Positions 9,269 through 18,797 are shown, counted from the first letter of the stretch. The stretch: DNA of 64,000 nt from CAYOOT01 sp964405665 (GCA_964405665.1 CAYOOT010000001.1:33463-97462), one strand, 5' to 3'. Notes: a model not told the origin generated them from the letters alone. Numbers and translations: made by a program.

Positions 9269-11128
9269 ATGAAAATTATCTTCGAGATTACCAGTATCAC
9301 TTTGATTGGATTTTTATCCGCTTTCTTCATCATGCCTTATATTGCAGAATTTTCCATAAAAAATAAAATTATCGACAATCCTTCAGAACGAAGAATCAAT
9401 AAAAAAGCTATCCCTCGAGCCGGGGGCTTAGGAATCTGTTTTGGATTTATTGTAACCCTAGTCTTCCTCTTATCATTACCGGAAGTAATTGATTATAATA
9501 AACAAGAATATTCATTAAAACTTTTTTTATTAGCGCTACTGACAATAACTATCGTTGGTTTTATTGATGATTTGCTGGGCACAAAACCAAAAATCAAACT
9601 TGCTGGTCAAATAGTCGCTTCAATCATTTTATATTTAGGGAATGTTCAATTTGGTGACAATTTTGGTTTAAGTCTCCCTTTTTATTTAAATATTTCAATA
9701 AGTATTTTTTGGCTGATTTTAATAACAAATGCTTTCAATCTAATCGATGGAATCGATGGCTTAGCCACGGGTGTAGCAATTATTGCCGCTTTAGGGATAG
9801 GGGGAACTCTTTTTCATCAAGGACAATATCTGGAAACATTAATGCTTTGCGGTTTAATCGGCTCAAGCGTCGGTTTTTTAAGATACAATTATCATCCGGC
9901 AAAAGTTTTTTTAGGAGACTCGGGGAGTCTTTTCTTAGGTTTTACTTTGGCTGCTTTTTCTTTACTAATTGGCAAAGAAGCAAATTCTTTGTTTGCTCTT
10001 TGGGTACCGGTACTTTCTCTAATAATTCCAATTCTCGATACCGCGCTTGCTGTCTGGAGGAGATTCGCTAAAAAAATTATTAAATTTGTCTTTTCGGAAG
10101 AAATATCCCATGGCGGTGTGATGTCTGCGGATCTGGAACACCTCCATCATCGTTTATTAAGTACTGGCCGCGATATGAGACATGCTACGGCCACTTTAAT
10201 TTTTACTTCCTGCCTCGTAGTGCTCTTTGCTTTACTGACTTCACATTTTATCAATGAATACAAAATTTTAATCTTTAGTTTTTCAGCTCTTATTATTTTA
10301 TACTATATATACAAGACCGCCACTATCGAAATCTGGGACAGCGGAAGAGCTATCGTTTATTTACTGGAACATAAAAAACGACCCAATGTCGCCCGGGCAA
10401 CTTTTCTTTTTTTAGACAGTATTACTTTTTTATTTGCCCTCCTGATAGTTTTCCATTTAACCGAACTTAATTTATCCAGCACCGAAATCAACAAAAAATT
10501 CTTCGCTCTGGCACCAAAAATATACTTGAGTTTTGCCTGTTTCATCAGCCTCAGTGAATTTCACAGCAGACACTGGAAAACGAAAATAAGAAACAGATAC
10601 CTTTTACTTTCGCTAGCATTATTAACCAGCCTTACCTTAAGCTTTTGTTATCTCAGTAAAGAATTATCAAACAACCCAAAGATACTTTTTACTCAAGGGC
10701 TGCTTTTATTTTTTCTCTCATTTAGCGCAATTTATTTTACTAGAATAATTCCAACTTTTCTTAGACATTTAATGATGCAAAGAGTCTTAAAAGGAAAAGA
10801 GCCTTCTCAGAGACAAGAAAATATATTAGTCTTGGGTTCGGGCTTAGAACTCGATAATTTTATAAAAAACAAAGATTTTATTTTACCAGAAATGGCTTTT
10901 AGCAGATTGGCAGGCATTATTAGCGATGATCAGGATATAAAATACCCTTGCCCTATTTTTGCCTTAAATGATAGTTGCGATACAATTTCAGAAATAATTG
11001 AACAGTTAGCGATTAATAGAATCATTATCGCCTCAGAAATCTCAATTAAAATCCAAAAGGAACTTTTAAATCTCAGCAAAACAGGAACAAGAAATTTAAA
11101 ATTAGACAATTTATGCAAGTATCCTTAA
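9269..11128 (+). CDS. WecA-type phosphoglycosyl transferase fused to CapD-like N-terminal half
   Basis: A 619-residue membrane protein. Residues 1-330 are a polyprenyl-phosphate sugar-1-phosphate transferase of the WecA/MraY family: AGGLGICFGF, the metal-binding DDLLGTKPKIKL, NAFNLIDGIDGLATG, FLGDSGSLFLGF and HLHHRLLSTGRD are all present. It should start lipid-linked saccharide synthesis by moving HexNAc-1-P to undecaprenyl phosphate. Residues 350-619 add about four more helices and a Rossmann-like segment (NILVLGSG near 520) resembling the N-terminal half of CapD/WbpM proteins, without the SDR catalytic domain. This fusion is unusual. The gene starts a plus-strand pair with the glycosyltransferase at 11167. 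Confidence 0.9.
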   Translation: MKIIFEITSITLIGFLSAFFIMPYIAEFSIKNKIIDNPSERRINKKAIPRAGGLGICFGFIVTLVFLLSLPEVIDYNKQEYSLKLFLLALLTITIVGFIDDLLGTKPKIKLAGQIVASIILYLGNVQFGDNFGLSLPFYLNISISIFWLILITNAFNLIDGIDGLATGVAIIAALGIGGTLFHQGQYLETLMLCGLIGSSVGFLRYNYHPAKVFLGDSGSLFLGFTLAAFSLLIGKEANSLFALWVPVLSLIIPILDTALAVWRRFAKKIIKFVFSEEISHGGVMSADLEHLHHRLLSTGRDMRHATATLIFTSCLVVLFALLTSHFINEYKILIFSFSALIILYYIYKTATIEIWDSGRAIVYLLEHKKRPNVARATFLFLDSITFLFALLIVFHLTELNLSSTEINKKFFALAPKIYLSFACFISLSEFHSRHWKTKIRNRYLLLSLALLTSLTLSFCYLSKELSNNPKILFTQGLLLFFLSFSAIYFTRIIPTFLRHLMMQRVLKGKEPSQRQENILVLGSGLELDNFIKNKDFILPEMAFSRLAGIISDDQDIKYPCPIFALNDSCDTISEIIEQLAINRIIIASEISIKIQKELLNLSKTGTRNLKLDNLCKYP

Positions 11129-11166
11129 ACTGCGTTAGCTGCAAATTAAAAAACATACAGGCTTGA

Positions 11167-12267
11167 TTGAACAATATTCCAGATCAGATGCAAATAAAAA
11201 AAACCTCTCATCTGGCCCTTTTGGGCCGGTTCGGTTCTAATGCCTGCGGAATTCGTGATTATCTGCAATTGCTGGGAACGGCTTTAGAAGAACAAAATTG
11301 CAAAATAAATATCTTTGAATTCAATTGGCAAACGCAGGGCTGGATCAATTCTTTTTTTAAGCTAATAAAAGAAATTAAAAAATCAGATTACAAAGCAGTA
11401 GTCATTCAATACACTGCGCTTTCTTGGTCTCAAAGAGGGCTTCCTTTTAGCTTGTTCCCCATAATTTTTTTTTTAAAATTAAATAAAATTAAAGTGGGAA
11501 TCTACTTCCATGATCCGGATTGTGCCCCCTATTATAACTCCTTGCAAAAAATCAGATCCGCACTGCAATCAATGATCATGAAACTCCTGTATTTCTACTC
11601 TGATGCCACTCTCATCGCCATTGAACCAAAGTGTGTTTCTTGGATACCAAATAATAAAAACAAAGCATTCCTTGTGCCGATCGGACCGAATGTCCCTGAA
11701 ATGCCAATAAATATTTTACCTCAGGGCAGCAACAGAATCTGCGTATTTTGCGTTACTAAGGGTTTTTTGATGCCCGCGGAAGTCCAGCAAATCACAGAGA
11801 TTGTCCTTCCTTTGTCTAAAACACATGATAATTTGGAATTAATAATTTGTGGCAACGGAGCATTGGAATCCAAAAACGAATTTTTATCGAAATTAGAAAA
11901 TAGCAAAATAAAGCTTACCGTCATTGGTGAAACTTCCTTAGAAAATATCGCAAAACTTTTAAACTCAGCCAAGGCAATGTTGTTTGTGCGAGGGCCGCTG
12001 ACAGGAGCACGAGGCTCAGCCTTAGCGGGGATTGCCGCAAAAATCCCTATTATTGGCTATCAGAGCAAACTAACCAGCGCCCCCCTTACAGAGGGAGGGA
12101 TTCTTTTAGCTGAAAAAAATAATTCTTCCCTGCTTTCTTCAAATTTGAATGCTGTTTTAAGTGATGATCTTTTATATCAAGATTTAATAAGAAAAAATGA
12201 AGATGTATATAAAGAATTTTTTTCTTGGAAAAAAATAGCGAAAAAATATATGTCAGTTTTTTCTTAG
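11167..12267 (+). CDS. GT4-like glycosyltransferase
   Basis: A 366-residue GT-B protein. The N-terminal motif GRFGSNACGIRDYLQLL is typical of GT4 acceptor domains. A TTG at 11167 is the most upstream start; ATG at 11188 is an alternative and leaves the fold intact. The region where the EX7E motif should lie reads RGPLTGARGSALAGIAA, so the paired acidic residues are missing and donor binding must differ from its relatives here. It follows the WecA fusion by 38 bases and is probably in the same transcript. Confidence 0.78.
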   Translation: MNNIPDQMQIKKTSHLALLGRFGSNACGIRDYLQLLGTALEEQNCKINIFEFNWQTQGWINSFFKLIKEIKKSDYKAVVIQYTALSWSQRGLPFSLFPIIFFLKLNKIKVGIYFHDPDCAPYYNSLQKIRSALQSMIMKLLYFYSDATLIAIEPKCVSWIPNNKNKAFLVPIGPNVPEMPINILPQGSNRICVFCVTKGFLMPAEVQQITEIVLPLSKTHDNLELIICGNGALESKNEFLSKLENSKIKLTVIGETSLENIAKLLNSAKAMLFVRGPLTGARGSALAGIAAKIPIIGYQSKLTSAPLTEGGILLAEKNNSSLLSSNLNAVLSDDLLYQDLIRKNEDVYKEFFSWKKIAKKYMSVFS

Positions 12268-12309
12268 AGCCGTTAAACTTTTTTTAACAAAAATATCTTC
12301 AAGAATTGC

Positions 12310-13326
12310 TTATTTCGGGAATACTGCCTTATTAAAAGAAAAATCATTTTTGGAAAATGTTCTTTCTTTGGTTGAGTTGTCTTTTGCTGAAATCGCATCT
12401 TTATTTTCTAAATACCATTCATATGTTTGACTTAATCCTAGCTCCAAGGGAACCTGCGAAACAAACCCGAATTCTTTTTCCGCTTTGGAAACATCCAAAC
12501 ATCTTCTTGGTTGCCCATTTGGTTTTGATTGATCCCAGATAATTTCACCAGCAAAACCAACTATATTTTTAATCATTTTCCCCAGTTCTAACATTCTTAT
12601 TTCTCTGCCCGATCCCAAATTGATTGGTTCGGATTTGTTATAATTTTCCGCAGCAAGCCTAATGCCTCTGGCTGCATCCTCAACATACATGAATTCTCTA
12701 GTCGGTGTTCCATCCCCCCAAAATGTAACAGAGTTATCCCCCCTTTCTCTTGCTTCGTAAACTTTACGAATCATTGCCGGAATCACATGAGACGATTCCA
12801 GATCAAAATTATCTCCCGGGCCATACATATTAACTGGCAAAAGCGTAATGCCATTGAATCCATATTGTTGCCGATATGCCTGAATTTGTACCGAGATCAT
12901 TTTTTTAGCCAAACCATAGGGAGCATTTGTTTCTTCGGGATATCCGACCCAAAAATCTTCTTCTTTAAAGGGCACTGCTGTAAATTTTGGATAAGAACAG
13001 ATTGTCCCTATCGCCACAAATTTTTGAATGCCAAAAAGCCTTGCTTGCTCGATCAGTTCAACCCCCATAATTAAATTGTCATAAAAAAACTTTCCTGGGT
13101 TTTTTAAATTAGCTCCGATTCCACCAACAGACGCAGCCAGGTGAATTATTGTATCAACAGGTTTGTCCTGTAAGAGAGCTTTGATCGCTTGCTTATCCCG
13201 AAGATCATATTGCGCAGAACGAAAGGTATGGATATTCTTAAGATTGGAACAATTTTTTGCTAACTCCGCTGTTAATCTTTTACCTAAGAATCCATTTGCG
13301 CCTGTAATTAATACATCTTTCATCAT
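12310..13326 (-). CDS. fcl: GDP-L-fucose synthase (epimerase/reductase)
   Basis: A 338-residue extended SDR enzyme that converts GDP-4-keto-6-deoxymannose to GDP-L-fucose with NADPH. The Rossmann motif TGANGFLG is at 8-15. Catalytic residues are S111 (TICSYP), Y137 and K141 (YGLAKK). The Fcl-type substrate region GPGDNFDLESSHVIPA is present. No GDP-mannose dehydratase (gmd), its usual partner, is in this window. A related GDP-6-deoxy sugar reductase is possible, but the match to Fcl is good along the length. Confidence 0.87.
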   Translation of the reverse strand: MMKDVLITGANGFLGKRLTAELAKNCSNLKNIHTFRSAQYDLRDKQAIKALLQDKPVDTIIHLAASVGGIGANLKNPGKFFYDNLIMGVELIEQARLFGIQKFVAIGTICSYPKFTAVPFKEEDFWVGYPEETNAPYGLAKKMISVQIQAYRQQYGFNGITLLPVNMYGPGDNFDLESSHVIPAMIRKVYEARERGDNSVTFWGDGTPTREFMYVEDAARGIRLAAENYNKSEPINLGSGREIRMLELGKMIKNIVGFAGEIIWDQSKPNGQPRRCLDVSKAEKEFGFVSQVPLELGLSQTYEWYLENKDAISAKDNSTKERTFSKNDFSFNKAVFPK

Positions 13327-13442
13327 AACTACCCTTTATTCAGTGTTCTGGTAGTAAATCGACATTGTTGATGAAATTATTGAGTAAAAATAGTTTTTTT
13401 TATTATTTATAACTAGCTGAAATTAAAGAAAGAATTTTTTAA

Positions 13443-14639
13443 TTAATTTAATAGAGCCATGAGTTTAGGCATCAAAAAAGATATTTTAAAGTCATTGATT
13501 TTTTGAAGATTATCTTTCTTTGTCGATACTTCCGCAGCAGAGAAATTTTGAAGTAATTGGACCAATTTCTTAACTTCACCATGCTTTAAGGCAAAATATT
13601 TCATTTCAGAGGAATACTTATTATTTAATTCTACAATATGGCTCTTTTCCGGTCCGATATATAAAACAGATCCTCCGATATGTAAGATATTATAAATCTT
13701 GCAAGGATGGATTATTCCGACAAATGGTTCGCCCATAATAACAACATGTAAATCTGCTGCAGAAAGCAACCCTGAGAGTTTTTCAGTCGCTTGATAGGGT
13801 AAACACAAAATATTTTTTAAGTTGTGGATTTTTGCAAATTCTTTTACCTTTCGATGTTCGCTGCCTCCACCGACAAATAAAAAAACTATTTTTTTATTTT
13901 CTTTCAAGACCCTTGCCGCTTCAATCACTGTTGTCAGGGGATGACAAGGGCTGTGATTCCCGGCATATAGCACTAAAAATTTATTTTCTAAATTATGTTC
14001 TTTTCTAAATTGCTCACCTGCCTGATTATCATAGGAAACTTCATCGTCATGTGACCACGGAGGAATAATTTCTATCTTATCCGAAGAAATTCCCTTGGTA
14101 GTAATTCTATTGGCCATAAAGTGATCCAAAGCAATGACTTTTTCTGCAGTCTGGAAACTATATCGGGACAAAAACTCCAAGAACCTGCAGATCAAGCTAT
14201 TTTCTTTTAACCAACCGGCAGCCACTGCTTCATCTGGATTTAAATCCATTACCCAATAATAAAATTTAGCATTAAAAATTCTGCAATATATTGATGCGAT
14301 GAAAGAAATCAGTGGCGGTGAAGTTAATGCAACTACAGCTTCAAAACGTTTTAGAAAGAGCATTCGGAAACAGCAGCAAAGTATAAAACTAAAAAAATCT
14401 AGGGCTCTGCTTATTTTATAATTTTTGCCGAAGCAAGTTGTAGGGATTCTATATATTTTAACCCCATTCCATTTTTCATATTTCAAATATTTCAAACTAG
14501 GATCGGCATATCCTCTTTGGCTACAGATTACTGTGACATCATGTCCTGCTTGAACCAAACCACAGGCAAAATCACTAAGTTGCAAGGCTGTTGCTGCATA
14601 ATCTGGATAAAAGGCTTGATTTAAGAGTAAAACTCTCAT
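13443..14639 (-). CDS. WbuB-like GT4 glycosyltransferase
   Basis: A 398-residue glycosyltransferase. The N-terminus LLLNQAFYPDYAATALQLSD and the VICSQRGY strand match the WbuB/colanic acid group of GT4, which often adds fucosamine or fucose. In place of a plain EX7E motif the C-terminal domain has GIIHPCKIYNILHIGG, equivalent to the PSK-type loop of that subgroup. It lies just upstream of the fcl gene on the same strand (116-base gap), which fits use of GDP-fucose, but this link is inference. Confidence 0.85.
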   Translation of the reverse strand: MRVLLLNQAFYPDYAATALQLSDFACGLVQAGHDVTVICSQRGYADPSLKYLKYEKWNGVKIYRIPTTCFGKNYKISRALDFFSFILCCCFRMLFLKRFEAVVALTSPPLISFIASIYCRIFNAKFYYWVMDLNPDEAVAAGWLKENSLICRFLEFLSRYSFQTAEKVIALDHFMANRITTKGISSDKIEIIPPWSHDDEVSYDNQAGEQFRKEHNLENKFLVLYAGNHSPCHPLTTVIEAARVLKENKKIVFLFVGGGSEHRKVKEFAKIHNLKNILCLPYQATEKLSGLLSAADLHVVIMGEPFVGIIHPCKIYNILHIGGSVLYIGPEKSHIVELNNKYSSEMKYFALKHGEVKKLVQLLQNFSAAEVSTKKDNLQKINDFKISFLMPKLMALLN

Positions 14640-14817
14640 TTCTACAAAACTACGGATAATATTTAATTTTTAGTCTATCGGCTGAATAATTCTTTTCATT
14701 GAGGGCTATTATTTTGCTTGAATTATGACGAAGATAATTACTCTATTGATTCTTTGGTCACTGGATGAAATTTAATAGGAATATTTAAAAAACATTTAAT
14801 ATTTATATCAAGATCTT

Positions 14818-15573
14818 ATGTTGAAACATACTTTTGCAGAAATACTTTGTTCTTGGAAATTAGGGAAAACAAAGAAAGACAAATTTAAGCTTTTATTGCA
14901 TATATTTCTCTATAAGCTCAATAATAAATTCAATTTTGTTAAAGTTGATACTAAAATTGAAGCTGTTAATATAGTTTTTGAAGGACATCCCGTTCAGGTT
15001 CATTATCGAAAATTCATCGGAGACATTTTTATTTTATATGAAATTTTCTGTCATGAAGTATATAAAACCACAGAAAAAATAGAGCCCTCTCTCTTTGTGG
15101 ATTTAGGAGCAAATGTCGGATATACCTCAATCTACTTTCATCTCAAATATCGATGTCCCGTAATTGCCGTTGAGCCAAGTCCTGATAATATTAAGTTGTT
15201 AAAATTAAATACGTCTTTTTTCCCTTGCGAAATAATTCAAGGAGCAATTGCTTGTGAAGAAAAAATACTTCATTTTAATTTTAATGACAGATCTTATAAT
15301 ATCAATTCTCTTTCCAATGGAACATTCCCAGTTAAAGCTGTTGCCCTGTCTTCTTTATTAAAAGGTAAAGAAGAAAAAAATATCGCCTTAAAAATAGATA
15401 TTGAAGGGGGGGAGTTTGATCTTTTTAGCAAAAATTTAGAATGGTTGGATAATATCAATTATCTGGTGATGGAAGAACATTTTGATTTTAAGCCCCCTGC
15501 ATTATTATTGCAGAAATTTCATTTGGTAAAAAGCGATCAGATGAAATCTTATATCAAGAAATCTTCCAATTAA
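14818..15573 (+). CDS. FkbM family SAM methyltransferase
   Basis: A 251-residue class I methyltransferase of the FkbM family, which O-methylates sugars and other small hydroxyl acceptors. Motif I is FVDLGANVGYTSIYF near residues 97-111, followed by VIAVEPSPDN. The family acidic motif LKIDIEGGEFDL is near residue 191. It is monocistronic, convergent with ispF and separated by only 9 bases from its stop. Confidence 0.85.
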   Translation: MLKHTFAEILCSWKLGKTKKDKFKLLLHIFLYKLNNKFNFVKVDTKIEAVNIVFEGHPVQVHYRKFIGDIFILYEIFCHEVYKTTEKIEPSLFVDLGANVGYTSIYFHLKYRCPVIAVEPSPDNIKLLKLNTSFFPCEIIQGAIACEEKILHFNFNDRSYNINSLSNGTFPVKAVALSSLLKGKEEKNIALKIDIEGGEFDLFSKNLEWLDNINYLVMEEHFDFKPPALLLQKFHLVKSDQMKSYIKKSSN

Positions 15574-15582
15574 AAAAATTAA

Positions 15583-16080
15583 TTATTCCTTAAACAACAA
15601 TACAGTCGCATTAGCCATTATACCCTCACCCCTTCCGACAAAACCTAATTTCTCCGCGGTTGTAGCTTTAACTCCCACCTGATTATCTTCCGCTCCGAAC
15701 AAGCAAGCGATGTTTTTTTTAATCGCCCCAGTATGCTCTTTAAATTTAGGGAATTCTGCAAGTAAAACACAATCACAATTAACCAAGTTCCATCCTTCTT
15801 TTTTTGCTTGATCCCAAACAATAGAGAATAATTTTTTACTGTCTATATCTTTATACTTTTGATCGGAAGGCGGAAACCATTGGCCGATATCTCCCCAAGC
15901 TAAAGCTCCCAAAACAGCATCTGTTATTGCATGCAACAAGACATCGGCATCGGAGTGTCCTTTTAAACCCAGTTCGAAGTCAATTTCTATACCTCCAATT
16001 ATTAACTTCCGATTTTTTTCAAAGGGATGAATATCTATTCCTTGACCAACTCTTAAATTTCTAATTAAATCTTTATTCAT
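15583..16080 (-). CDS. ispF: 2-C-methyl-D-erythritol 2,4-cyclodiphosphate synthase
   Basis: A 165-residue enzyme of the MEP isoprenoid pathway. It cyclises CDP-methylerythritol 2-phosphate with loss of CMP, as a trimer with zinc. The start GQGIDIHPF supplies the metal-binding D-x-H, GHSDADVLLHAITDAVLG gives the third metal ligand and substrate loop, and KATTAEKLGFVGRGEGI is the C-terminal signature. Length is normal. Its start overlaps the stop of the lytic transglycosylase by 4 bases (ATGA), indicating coupling. ispE of the same pathway is at 29484. Confidence 0.95.
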   Translation of the reverse strand: MNKDLIRNLRVGQGIDIHPFEKNRKLIIGGIEIDFELGLKGHSDADVLLHAITDAVLGALAWGDIGQWFPPSDQKYKDIDSKKLFSIVWDQAKKEGWNLVNCDCVLLAEFPKFKEHTGAIKKNIACLFGAEDNQVGVKATTAEKLGFVGRGEGIMANATVLLFKE

Positions 16081-16865
16081 GGCTCTACAAACCCATATTT
16101 TGGTAAATCTCTTGTAATGATCACTAAAGCGGCAATCTTTGCCACAAAATCTCTCGTAATATCACAAACCAATCCGCGCGAAGTTAATTCAAAGACATCA
16201 AGAGTATCCATCGGGATCTCTTGTTTCATAATATCCACGGCTTGAGTGACTCGTTTTGGACCGGAGTTATATGCGGCAGCCACTAAATACCAATCGCCAA
16301 AAGTATCATATAACGCAGCAAGAAATCTTGCCGCCGCTTCAGTAGATTTTTCCACATCCATTCGTTCATCAATGCCCGTATTTATTTTTAACCCATAATT
16401 TTTTGCAGTTGGTGCGGAAAGTTGCCACATTCCTGTTGTATAACCATCTCCGCTTCTGGCCTCGGGTTTAAATCTGCTTTCAACGAAAGCGATATTAATT
16501 AAATCGAGTGGAAGTTTGTATTTAGTAAAAATTTTCTTGAAAATTGGCAAATATTTTTTTCTTCTGCCTAGAGCTTCTTGAACAAAATCTCTTTTAACTT
16601 TCGTGTAATAACGAACAAAATTATTGACTTCCGGATGATAAACAAAAGGAAAATCAGGATAGACATAATCCTCTGTAATGCTGGACATTCCCCCTGTAGG
16701 ACCTAGTCTGCCGGGTTTAAGTTTTTTTTTGCCTTTTTTATTTTTTGATTTCTGCTCATTGGTCTGTACAATCTCTTGCTTAGATTTCGATTTATTCAAA
16801 AAAACAGAGCAAGCAGTAAAACTCTGTATTAACATCAAAAAACCGAGATAATTTACTAATTTCAT
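16077..16865 (-). CDS. Lipoprotein lytic transglycosylase (MltD/Slt-like)
   Basis: A 262-residue envelope protein that should cleave peptidoglycan glycan strands to anhydro-muropeptides. The N-terminus has a signal peptide ending FTAC, with C19 as the lipidation site, then a lysine-rich linker. The SLT domain runs from about 105 to 240: E129 in the FVESRF motif is the catalytic glutamate, TGMWQLSAPTAKNYGL is the second motif and AAYNSGPKRV the third. No LysM domain is present, unlike full-length MltD. It is coupled to ispF by a 4-base overlap. Confidence 0.9.
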   Translation of the reverse strand: MKLVNYLGFLMLIQSFTACSVFLNKSKSKQEIVQTNEQKSKNKKGKKKLKPGRLGPTGGMSSITEDYVYPDFPFVYHPEVNNFVRYYTKVKRDFVQEALGRRKKYLPIFKKIFTKYKLPLDLINIAFVESRFKPEARSGDGYTTGMWQLSAPTAKNYGLKINTGIDERMDVEKSTEAAARFLAALYDTFGDWYLVAAAYNSGPKRVTQAVDIMKQEIPMDTLDVFELTSRGLVCDITRDFVAKIAALVIITRDLPKYGFVEP

Positions 16866-16956
16866 TTAAGTTGAACTAAAATTCTCATTGTCTAAAAAAG
16901 CTCCTAAAGATAGCATAACTTCATGTTTATTAAAAATCATAGTTATTAATGTGCTT

Positions 16957-17571
16957 ATGAAAAAGATATTTTTATCCGTTTTTTTGGGCTTAGTTAATTT
17001 AAGCGTTTTATCAAGTTGTTCTCTATACAAATCGAAAAATGCTGATTTTCTAGAATCAGGGACTATTGTCATTAGTCATCAAGTTCCTCTTAAAGAATCT
17101 GTCGCCGGCTTCAATACTCCTGAAGAAAAACTTTTCGCTCCCTTAATTGGATATTTTCCTCCGACATTATCTTACCTGCCGGCCGATAATGAAACTTGGT
17201 TGGAAATTAATAAAGAAAATTCTAAAATTGCCTTATATAAAGGAAATGCTTTAATCAAAGAAATGAAAGTCGAGGGTATGGCCAGTTTACCTAATGGAGA
17301 TTATTTTTTACAAAGAAAACAGAAAGAACCAATTTGGTATGCTCCGGATAATTATTTTACGAGCAGACAATTAAAAGTTCCCTCCGTAGAAGACAAACTA
17401 CGTTATCGTAAAGGAGCTTTAGGTAAATTTGCATTGTTCCCTACCACCAGTTTTCCCATTCACTGTGCCCCTCTTTGGTCAGAAGATGTAGGCGGACTCA
17501 AAGTAGCACCAGCAGATTTGGCCTCAATATATTATATGATTCAGGTTGGTGCACCGATTGTTGTAAAATAG
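16957..17571 (+). CDS. L,D-transpeptidase-like lipoprotein lacking the catalytic cysteine
   Basis: A 204-residue lipoprotein. I place the start at ATG 16957 because it gives a clean signal peptide ending LSSC (C21); an upstream in-frame start at 16888 would add a non-signal sequence. The C-terminal part follows the YkuD/L,D-transpeptidase pattern: LPNGDYFLQRK for the TPxGxF loop, FPIHC for the first histidine, and VAPADLASIYYMIQVGAPIVV for the conserved tail. Where active enzymes have SHGCxR this one has DVGGLK, so the nucleophilic cysteine is glycine and the preceding histidine is valine. It is therefore likely inactive as a cross-linking enzyme, perhaps a peptidoglycan-binding relative. It is divergent from the lytic transglycosylase. 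Confidence 0.68.
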   Translation: MKKIFLSVFLGLVNLSVLSSCSLYKSKNADFLESGTIVISHQVPLKESVAGFNTPEEKLFAPLIGYFPPTLSYLPADNETWLEINKENSKIALYKGNALIKEMKVEGMASLPNGDYFLQRKQKEPIWYAPDNYFTSRQLKVPSVEDKLRYRKGALGKFALFPTTSFPIHCAPLWSEDVGGLKVAPADLASIYYMIQVGAPIVVK

Positions 17572-17576
17572 GGCAG

Positions 17577-18797
17577 TTATTTATTAATAATATTTTCAAA
17601 ATTATTAATAATCTTCTTAATATCAAAATGATTCAAGGCAGCGTTTCTTGCTTTTTCTCTAAGCAGGTTCCCGTCTTTACTTAAGACTTCCATCAAATGT
17701 TCGATACAATCACAAATTGCCTGAGGAGTATATTCGGTAAAAACAAAACCTCCTTCATCAATAAAGTCTTTTGTTCCGTTTGTTTTTCCGAGAATTACTG
17801 GTACCCCGCTAGCAAGAGCCTCAGCAATCGAGGAGCCAAAATTTTCACCTTCGCTGGTTTGTATTACCAAATCTGTTTGTCGTAAAAGTTCAGGGACTGA
17901 GTTCTTGGCAATATTTGGTGTATATTCAATATATTCTTTGAATTTGTGATTAACTAATAGTTTTTGATATTGCGGAGCATAGGAAAACCCTCCGATTATT
18001 TTCAAGCGAACATTCTTATGTTTTTGACAAAGTAATTCAAAAGCAGAAAGCAGTAGATCAATTCTTTTTCTGGGAACATTTCTTCCCAACCAAAGAATTT
18101 GAAAGGTTTTATTTTCCCTAGGAAGCAATGGTTGATAATTAAAAACATTTAAATCAATAGGATAAGGTAAAAAGTGGACCTTACTGCTATTGATTCCTGC
18201 ACTAATCATTTCTTCTTTAGACCAGGAACTTCCACAAATTAATTGATCCGAGGCTTGATCCAATTTTGTCTCATTCAGTCTTTTAAATAAATAACCGAAT
18301 TTTAATTTAAGAAAGCAAAAAAGTCCGCAATGCTTAATGATATTGCCGGCGAGCTTATTAATGAATAATTCTTCGGTATGCGCAGGACTCTGTAGCCAAC
18401 TAATAGTTCGGATTTCAGGAATTGAAAATTTCGCCGATAGTCCTAAAAAAATTAAATAATCAAATTTGATCTTAGTATGATACTCTAATATTAGTTTTTT
18501 ATAAGTTTTATTTTGTAAACCAACAGTTAGTGCTTCTACTAAAAAAAGCCAATAATATGATTTTTTCAAAAGAGGCAACCTGGTTAAAAACTTTTTAAGT
18601 TTATTTTCCGGTATCAAAATCGGCTTATAATTTTCCAAGGAAGTAAAACAAGGATTAAAATCTTCTGCTATAGCAAAATTATATATCTCATAATTTCGAT
18701 TAAGTAATTCTTTAACAATAAAATAATTGGCAGAGACAACGCTTCCTCCGTTGGGATCAAAAATTCCTATAATTACTGCTTTGGGAACACGGGTCAT
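17577..18797 (-). CDS. GT4 glycosyltransferase
   Basis: A 406-residue GT-B glycosyltransferase. The N-terminal loop DPNGGSVVSANYFIVKELL and the donor-domain motifs ILWLGRNVPRKRIDLLLSAF and EGENFGSSIAEALASGVPVI (EX7E) are clear. It is convergent with the L,D-transpeptidase-like gene, with 5 bases between stops. It closes the polysaccharide region; specificity is unknown. Confidence 0.88.
   Translation of the reverse strand: MTRVPKAVIIGIFDPNGGSVVSANYFIVKELLNRNYEIYNFAIAEDFNPCFTSLENYKPILIPENKLKKFLTRLPLLKKSYYWLFLVEALTVGLQNKTYKKLILEYHTKIKFDYLIFLGLSAKFSIPEIRTISWLQSPAHTEELFINKLAGNIIKHCGLFCFLKLKFGYLFKRLNETKLDQASDQLICGSSWSKEEMISAGINSSKVHFLPYPIDLNVFNYQPLLPRENKTFQILWLGRNVPRKRIDLLLSAFELLCQKHKNVRLKIIGGFSYAPQYQKLLVNHKFKEYIEYTPNIAKNSVPELLRQTDLVIQTSEGENFGSSIAEALASGVPVILGKTNGTKDFIDEGGFVFTEYTPQAICDCIEHLMEVLSKDGNLLREKARNAALNHFDIKKIINNFENIINK

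Noticed and set aside
16888..16956. Upstream start of the L,D-transpeptidase-like gene
   Set aside because: It adds a non-signal stretch before a clear lipoprotein signal that begins at 16957.
1..18797. Polysaccharide region as a recently acquired island
   Set aside because: No integrase, transposase, tRNA boundary or clear change in base composition is visible, although such loci are often exchanged.
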